Part shown: positions 6,225-9,316 of the stretch, in pieces
How positions within the stretch are numbered: the stretch's first letter is position 1
Layout of the letters: each line of letters opens with the position of its first letter
Source: Clostridiales bacterium
Lineage (GTDB): Bacteria > Bacillota > Clostridia > Oscillospirales > Acutalibacteraceae
Assembly (NCBI GenBank): GCA_019416395.1
Contig: DXXH01000094.1
Coordinates: 1-9,316, forward strand
DNA length: 9,316 bases
Direction of reading: 5' to 3'
Position numbers and translations under genes: made by a program
Notes under the pieces: model-generated
Told to the model about the DNA's origin: nothing
Databases searched by the model: none
What the model saw: only the letters and a program-made list of their open reading frames with translations

Positions 6225-7127
6225 ATGAAACTGGATCGGCTCATCGGAATTTTATCCCTTCTGCTCCAACGGGAGAAAGTCACCGCACCGGAACTGGCGG
6301 AGCGGTTTGAGGTGTCCCGCCGGACCATCCAGCGGGACCTGGAGTCTCTGAGCAAGGCGGGGATCCCCCTCACCACCACCCAAGGCGCAAGGGGAGGCAT
6401 CTCCATTATGGAAGGGTACCGGGTGGACCGGACCGTCCTCACCGCCCCGGAGATGCAGGCCATCCTGGCGGGGCTGCGGAGTTTGGACAGCGTCAGCGGC
6501 ACCCGCCGCTATGCCCAGCTGATGGAAAAGCTCAGCGCCGGATCTCACACCCTGGCACTGAGGGATGCCCATGTGCTCATCGACCTGGCCTCCTGGTACA
6601 AGGATACCCTTGCCCCCAAGATTGAGGCGCTCCGGGGAGCTATGGATGATCACCGTGTGGTGCACTTTTCCTACTTTGCTCCAGGCGGGGAGAGCCAGCG
6701 CAGGGTGGAGCCCTATTATCTGGTGTTTCATTGGTCAGCCTGGTATCTCTGGGGCTGGTGCCGGAGCCGGGAGAACTTCCGCCTGTTCAAGCTGGTGCGC
6801 ATGACGGAGCTTTCCGTGGGGGAGGAATTTGCTCCTCGGGAAGCGCCCTTGCCTGACTTTGACGATGCCCGGATCTTCCCGCCCGTGTACCAGGCTTTGG
6901 TGCGGTTCTCACCCCGATGGAAGTGGCGGCTGGTGGAGGAATACGGCCCGGAAAGCTTCACCGTAGAGCCGGAGGGGACGCTGCTCTTTCAATGGGGATT
7001 CCCGGATGTGGAGGGTTTGCTCAGTTGGGTGCTCACCTTCGGGGATGGAGCGGAACTGCTGGAACCGGCAGAGCTGCGGGAACGTCTAGCTCATACGCTG
7101 CGCCGGACACTGAGCCACTATGAATAG
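6225..7127 (+). CDS. WYL-domain transcriptional regulator (HTH_11-WYL-WCX, YafY-like)
   Basis: DNA-binding regulator of 300 aa with the usual three parts. The N-terminal winged helix (about 5-60) includes VTAPELAERFEVSRRTIQRD and a recognition helix ending RRTIQRDLESL. The WYL domain (about 136-205) contains VEPYYLVFHWSAWYLWGWC with the W-Y-L at 173-175 and the conserved FRLFKLVRM. The C-terminal WCX extension is about 225-298. WYL domains bind ligands or nucleic acid, and such regulators often control stress, DNA-damage or phage-defence genes. The ATG at 6225 is chosen over an upstream in-frame GTG (6186) because GGAGGGAGG sits six bases before it. It is the first gene of a three-gene operon; the next begins 12 bases after its stop. 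The tandem repeat at the promoter could be its own binding site. Confidence 0.93.
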   Translation: MKLDRLIGILSLLLQREKVTAPELAERFEVSRRTIQRDLESLSKAGIPLTTTQGARGGISIMEGYRVDRTVLTAPEMQAILAGLRSLDSVSGTRRYAQLMEKLSAGSHTLALRDAHVLIDLASWYKDTLAPKIEALRGAMDDHRVVHFSYFAPGGESQRRVEPYYLVFHWSAWYLWGWCRSRENFRLFKLVRMTELSVGEEFAPREAPLPDFDDARIFPPVYQALVRFSPRWKWRLVEEYGPESFTVEPEGTLLFQWGFPDVEGLLSWVLTFGDGAELLEPAELRERLAHTLRRTLSHYE

Positions 7128-7139
7128 AGGGGGGAGATT

Positions 7140-7784
7140 GTGCGCTACCAATGGTTGGATGAATACTTGCTGCAAAAACGGGGTGTGACCAAGGACTTTC
7201 AGCCGGTGTGGAACTGGGTGCGGTATCACATCGGCGGGAAGATGTTCGCGGCGGTGTGCCTGGACAAGGAGGGCAAGCCTTACTACATCAACTTGAAGCT
7301 GGATCCCATGGAGGGAGAGCTTCTCCGGGCAGAGTATGAGGACATCCTGCCCGGGTACTATTCGGACAAGCAGTGGTGGAACTCGGTGCGGCCCGACGGT
7401 GCGGTGCCAGACGACCTACTGCGAGAGATGCTGGACAAGTCCTATGGCCTGGTGCTGGGTGGGCAAAGCAAAAAGGCCCAGCGGATGGCCCTGGGGCTGA
7501 CGGTCTGTGGACAGGCCTGCGGGGAATGTGACTTTTACCAAAAGGATTGCCCTGGCTGCAATGAGAGTAGGGGCAAGGTGTTCCACGCCCCAAAGGGGAA
7601 AGCCTGTCCCATTTACGCCTGCGCCGTCAACCGGAAGCGCCTGACTCACTGCGGCTTCTGCGGGGAGGCTCCTTGCCAGCTGTGGCGAGATACCCGGGAT
7701 CCAGCTTTGTCCGATCAGGAATTTGAGGAAGGTCTACACCATCGACTGGAACAGCTAAAGGAGGTGACGCCCCATGGCGTTTGA
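7140..7784 (+). CDS. MmcQ/YjbR domain fused to cysteine-rich DUF3795 domain
   Basis: Two-domain protein of 214 aa. Residues 1-115 match the MmcQ/YjbR family: GGKMFAAVCLD, INLKLDP, ILPGYYSDKQWWNSV and the late SYGLVLGGQSKKAQ. That fold is a small double-wing, often called DNA-binding with little direct evidence. Residues 120-185 match DUF3795, with ten Cys (123, 127, 130, 137, 140, 156, 161, 171, 174, 179) in CGxxCxxC, CPGC, CPIYAC and CxxCxxxPC arrangements that suggest a zinc or iron-sulfur site. The GTG start at 7140 follows a G-rich site (7127-7136). The gene follows the WYL gene by 12 bases and overlaps the GyrI-like gene by 11, so the three are translated together. YjbR and DUF3795 are usually seen separately, as far as I recall. 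Function unknown; a sensor or DNA-associated role is inference. Confidence 0.88.
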   Translation: MRYQWLDEYLLQKRGVTKDFQPVWNWVRYHIGGKMFAAVCLDKEGKPYYINLKLDPMEGELLRAEYEDILPGYYSDKQWWNSVRPDGAVPDDLLREMLDKSYGLVLGGQSKKAQRMALGLTVCGQACGECDFYQKDCPGCNESRGKVFHAPKGKACPIYACAVNRKRLTHCGFCGEAPCQLWRDTRDPALSDQEFEEGLHHRLEQLKEVTPHGV

Positions 7785-8406
7785 CTACAAAAAGGAGTAC
7801 AAGGAATTCTATCTGCCTCCCAAGAAACCAGGGATCGTCACAGTGCCCGCCATGAATTTCCTTGCGGTACGGGGAAAAGGCGACCCCAATGAGGAGGCCG
7901 GCCCATATAAGCAGGCCCTGGGGATGCTGTACGCGGTGGCCTTCACCATCAAGATGAGCAAACTGGGCAAGCACCAGCTGGAGGGATACTTTGACTATGT
8001 GGTGCCGCCCTTGGAAGGCCTATGGTGGCAGGACGGAGTCCATGGGGTGGACTATGCCCATAAAGAGTCGTTTCAGTGGATCTCGCTGATCCGCCTGCCG
8101 GAGTTTGTCACCAAAGAGGTGTTTGACTGGGCCATTGGGGAGGCCACAGAGAAGAAAAAACAGGACTTCTCCCCGGTGGAGTTTTTCACTTGGGAGGAGG
8201 GGCTGTGCGTACAGTGTATGCACATCGGCCCCTACGACAACGAGCCTGCCACCGTGGCCGCTATGGAGGAGTACGCCAAAGCCCAGGGCCTGGAGCTGGA
8301 CTTTGGGGAGAACCGCTTCCACCACGAGATCTACCTCAGTGACGTGCGGCGATGCAAACCAGAGCGGCTGAAAACAGTGATCCGCCAACCGGTGAGAAAG
8401 GTCTGA
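7774..8406 (+). CDS. GyrI-like small-molecule-binding protein
   Basis: Cytoplasmic 210-aa protein of the GyrI-like superfamily, which shares the effector-binding fold of SbmC/GyrI and BmrR-type regulators but has no DNA-binding domain here. Family hallmarks in order are DYKKEYKEFYLPPKKP, AVRGKGDPN, GYFDYVVPPLEGLWW, FQWISLIRLPEFVT, EGLCVQCMHIGPYDNEPAT, HHEIYLSD and LKTVIRQPV. The length fits this subfamily. Some GyrI-like proteins are reported to hydrolyse cyclopropane-bearing DNA-alkylating toxins and others sequester ligands; which applies here cannot be seen. The ATG at 7774 is preceded by AAGGAGGTGA (7758-7767), a full match to the 16S rRNA tail, embedded in the end of the upstream gene. 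That may give this protein the highest translation in the operon. The operon terminator follows within 11 bases of its stop. Confidence 0.93.
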   Translation: MAFDYKKEYKEFYLPPKKPGIVTVPAMNFLAVRGKGDPNEEAGPYKQALGMLYAVAFTIKMSKLGKHQLEGYFDYVVPPLEGLWWQDGVHGVDYAHKESFQWISLIRLPEFVTKEVFDWAIGEATEKKKQDFSPVEFFTWEEGLCVQCMHIGPYDNEPATVAAMEEYAKAQGLELDFGENRFHHEIYLSDVRRCKPERLKTVIRQPVRKV

Positions 8407-8416
8407 CTGGTAAGAA

Positions 8417-8472
8417 AATCCCCCGATTCTGTGAAGCAACTTTTCAGCCACAGGATCGGGGGATTGTTTTTT
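8417..8472. terminator. Strong bidirectional intrinsic terminator
   Basis: A 17-bp stem (8417-8433 with 8449-8465) has a single T-G wobble and a 15-base loop. It is followed on the + strand by a run of six T (8467-8472). On the - strand the stem is followed by TTTTCTT. It lies between two converging genes and would end both transcripts. Confidence 0.95.
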
Positions 8473-8489
8473 AGCAGGCTCCAGGCGGG

Positions 8490-8957
8490 TTAGGAGGCCC
8501 GGTCGAAGATCACCAGGGTGACCTCCATATCGTGGTCTAGCAGAAAGTTCTCAATGGTGTCCTCTGCCACCTTTAGAGCCTGGTCTTTGGGGTAGCCGTA
8601 GACCCCGGAGGAGATCAAGGGAAAGGCCACACTCTTACAGTGATAGGCAAAAGCCAGTTCCAGAGAGTTTCGGTAGCAGGCGGTGAGCAATTCCTTCTCC
8701 CCATGATTGCCGCCCCGCCAAATGGGCCCCACGGTGTGGATCACGTACTTGGCAGGCAGGTTATAACCGCCAGTGAGCTTGGCTTGGCCGGTTTCACAAC
8801 CACCCAGAGTGCGGCATTCGGCTAAAAGCTCCGGACCGGCTGCCCGATGGATGGCCCCGTCCACGCCTCCGCCTCCCAGCAGGCTGTTGTTGGCTGCGTT
8901 GACGATGGCGTCCACAGCTAGTTTGGTGATGTCACCGTGAATGAGATGAAATGGCAT
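8490..8957 (-). CDS. Macro-domain protein, ADP-ribosyl/O-acetyl-ADP-ribose hydrolase
   Basis: Single macro domain of 155 aa, MacroD/YmdB type. Such enzymes bind ADP-ribose and typically remove it from acidic residues or hydrolyse O-acetyl-ADP-ribose. The complete signature is present: GDITKLAVDAIVNAANNSLLGGGG split by the catalytic-type Asn and Asp (N20, N23, D33 in GVDGAIH), TGQAKLTGGYNLPAKYVIHTVGP, and the diphosphate loop ISSGVYGYP (115-123). It ends LVIFDRAS, the usual end for this group. The ATG (complement of 8955-8957) has AAAGGAG eight bases upstream. The gene converges on the GyrI-like gene and shares its terminator, so it is a separate transcription unit. A single-gene unit with no sirtuin or ADP-ribosyltransferase nearby gives no clue to its partner; general ADP-ribose housekeeping is the default reading. 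Confidence 0.95.
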   Translation of the reverse strand: MPFHLIHGDITKLAVDAIVNAANNSLLGGGGVDGAIHRAAGPELLAECRTLGGCETGQAKLTGGYNLPAKYVIHTVGPIWRGGNHGEKELLTACYRNSLELAFAYHCKSVAFPLISSGVYGYPKDQALKVAEDTIENFLLDHDMEVTLVIFDRAS

Positions 8958-9008
8958 GTTCCTTGCTCCTTTCCATATTCTATTGAGATCAGGTTGATGT
9001 ACAGGCCT

Positions 9009-9113
9009 TCATTTTTTTGCAGGCATCTTATAGGGCAGCTCCCGGGCGGGAAGCTGATCCTGGTTTTCCAGGTTACACGCCGGAAACAGGGGAATCGTCC
9101 ACGGTGATAGCAT
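9009..9113 (-). CDS. Doubtful 34-aa reading frame upstream of the macro-domain gene
   Basis: A short frame runs from ATG (complement of 9111-9113) to TGA. It ends with the coding-like ELPYKMPAKK and has a TGA just before the ATG in the same frame. No clear ribosome binding site is seen. It may be a small protein, a leader peptide or chance. The surrounding gap 8958-9131 must also hold the macro-domain promoter, which I could not place confidently. It contains a perfect palindrome CCTGG-TTTT-CCAGG (9059-9072) and an 8-bp hairpin (9036-9056) without T-runs. Confidence 0.2.
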   Translation of the reverse strand: MLSPWTIPLFPACNLENQDQLPARELPYKMPAKK

Positions 9114-9131
9114 TCACGTCGCAGAACGTGT

Positions 9132-9316
9132 TTATTGCTCAGTGCAATGAACTATCTTTTTCAGAAAAAGATAGCTCCCAACAGAAAGGACCAAGAACAC
9201 GACCCAAAATAGGAAACTGTGAAAGATTCCGATGGGGTAGGGGGCAATCCAGCCGTTCTGGAACAGTAGGATGGAGAGATGGCCGGTGATCATGGAAACC
9301 GGCATAAAGGCAATTC
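9132..9316 (-). CDS. C-terminal end of an unidentified integral membrane protein (partial)
   Basis: The - strand frame is open from the right edge to a TAA (complement of 9132-9134), giving the last 60 residues of a protein whose start is outside the window. Two hydrophobic stretches are visible. One is FMPVSMITGHLSILLF. The other begins GIFHSFLFWVVFLVLSVG and runs into the short basic tail FLKKIV. This pattern fits the last two membrane helices of a permease, for example an ABC-2 type subunit, but no diagnostic motif is present. It lies 174 bases upstream of the macro-domain gene on the same strand and could be co-transcribed with it. The overlapping + strand frame is Arg/Ser-rich and looks artificial, which supports this strand as the coding one. 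Confidence 0.7.
   Translation of the reverse strand, partial: IAFMPVSMITGHLSILLFQNGWIAPYPIGIFHSFLFWVVFLVLSVGSYLFLKKIVHCTEQ
9152..9174. repeat. Perfect 10-bp inverted repeat inside the membrane protein's 3' end
   Basis: CTATCTTTTT (9152-9161) and AAAAAGATAG (9165-9174) form a perfect stem with a 3-base loop. It encodes part of the C-terminal YLFLKKI. A second small hairpin, ATTGC/GCAAT (9134-9148), sits at the stop codon. Confidence 0.8.

Noticed and set aside
5903..6310. 135-codon + strand frame spanning the marR promoter and the WYL start
   Set aside because: It covers a promoter, a hairpin leader and the start of the WYL gene in another frame; composition is not protein-like.
8020..8451. 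143-codon frame antisense to the GyrI-like gene
   Set aside because: Shadow of a gene with full family signature; it would also read through the terminator stem.
9017..9289. 90-codon + strand frame at the right edge
   Set aside because: Arg/Ser/Gly-rich and antisense to a coherent hydrophobic membrane-protein tail.

Overview
The window reads like a chromosomal segment of a Gram-positive gut anaerobe of the class Clostridia, perhaps Oscillospiraceae-like. The reasons are strong AGGAGG-type ribosome binding sites, frequent TTG/GTG starts, and protein families (GH4, BadF-type kinase, WYL regulator, DUF3795, GyrI-like, MATE with MarR) in the forms common there. The taxonomic call is inference. 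No tRNA, rRNA, CRISPR array, insertion sequence or integrase is visible.

Positions 1-3080 (+ strand, visibly AT-richer than the rest) hold a tight amino-sugar cassette. It consists of a GH4 phospho-glycosidase cut by the left edge, a BadF-family sugar kinase, and a glucosamine-6-phosphate deaminase (NagB) carrying an unusual N-terminal cysteine cluster. The simplest reading is that the GH4 enzyme splits a phosphorylated amino disaccharide such as chitobiose-phosphate, the kinase phosphorylates the released free amino sugar, and NagB feeds glucosamine-6-phosphate into glycolysis. No deacetylase is in view.

Positions 3242-3985 contain a MutT-type Nudix hydrolase followed by about 310 bases with short coding-like scraps that look like gene debris. 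Positions 3986-5847 (- strand) hold a MATE efflux pump and, upstream of it, its probable MarR-family regulator. The marR promoter is near consensus. It carries two 14-bp palindromic operators that are reverse complements of each other, one filling the -35/-10 spacer and one at the predicted transcription start, so autorepression is very likely.

Positions 6073-8472 (+ strand, GC-rich) form a second operon: an extended -10 promoter with a 12-bp tandem repeat, a GC-rich hairpin leader, a WYL-domain regulator, a YjbR/MmcQ domain fused to a cysteine-rich DUF3795 domain, and a GyrI-like small-molecule-binding protein. It ends at a strong bidirectional terminator. The convergent - strand gene (8490-8957) encodes a macro-domain ADP-ribose hydrolase. 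The right edge (9132-9316, - strand) is the C-terminal end of an unidentified membrane protein.

Apart from the sugar cassette, the gene content (Nudix, MarR/MATE, WYL/YjbR/GyrI-like, macro domain) suggests a neighbourhood for coping with toxic small molecules and damaged nucleotides. The WYL-(YjbR+DUF3795)-GyrI-like operon is the best candidate for an undescribed system. Its function is inferred only from family membership and gene arrangement.
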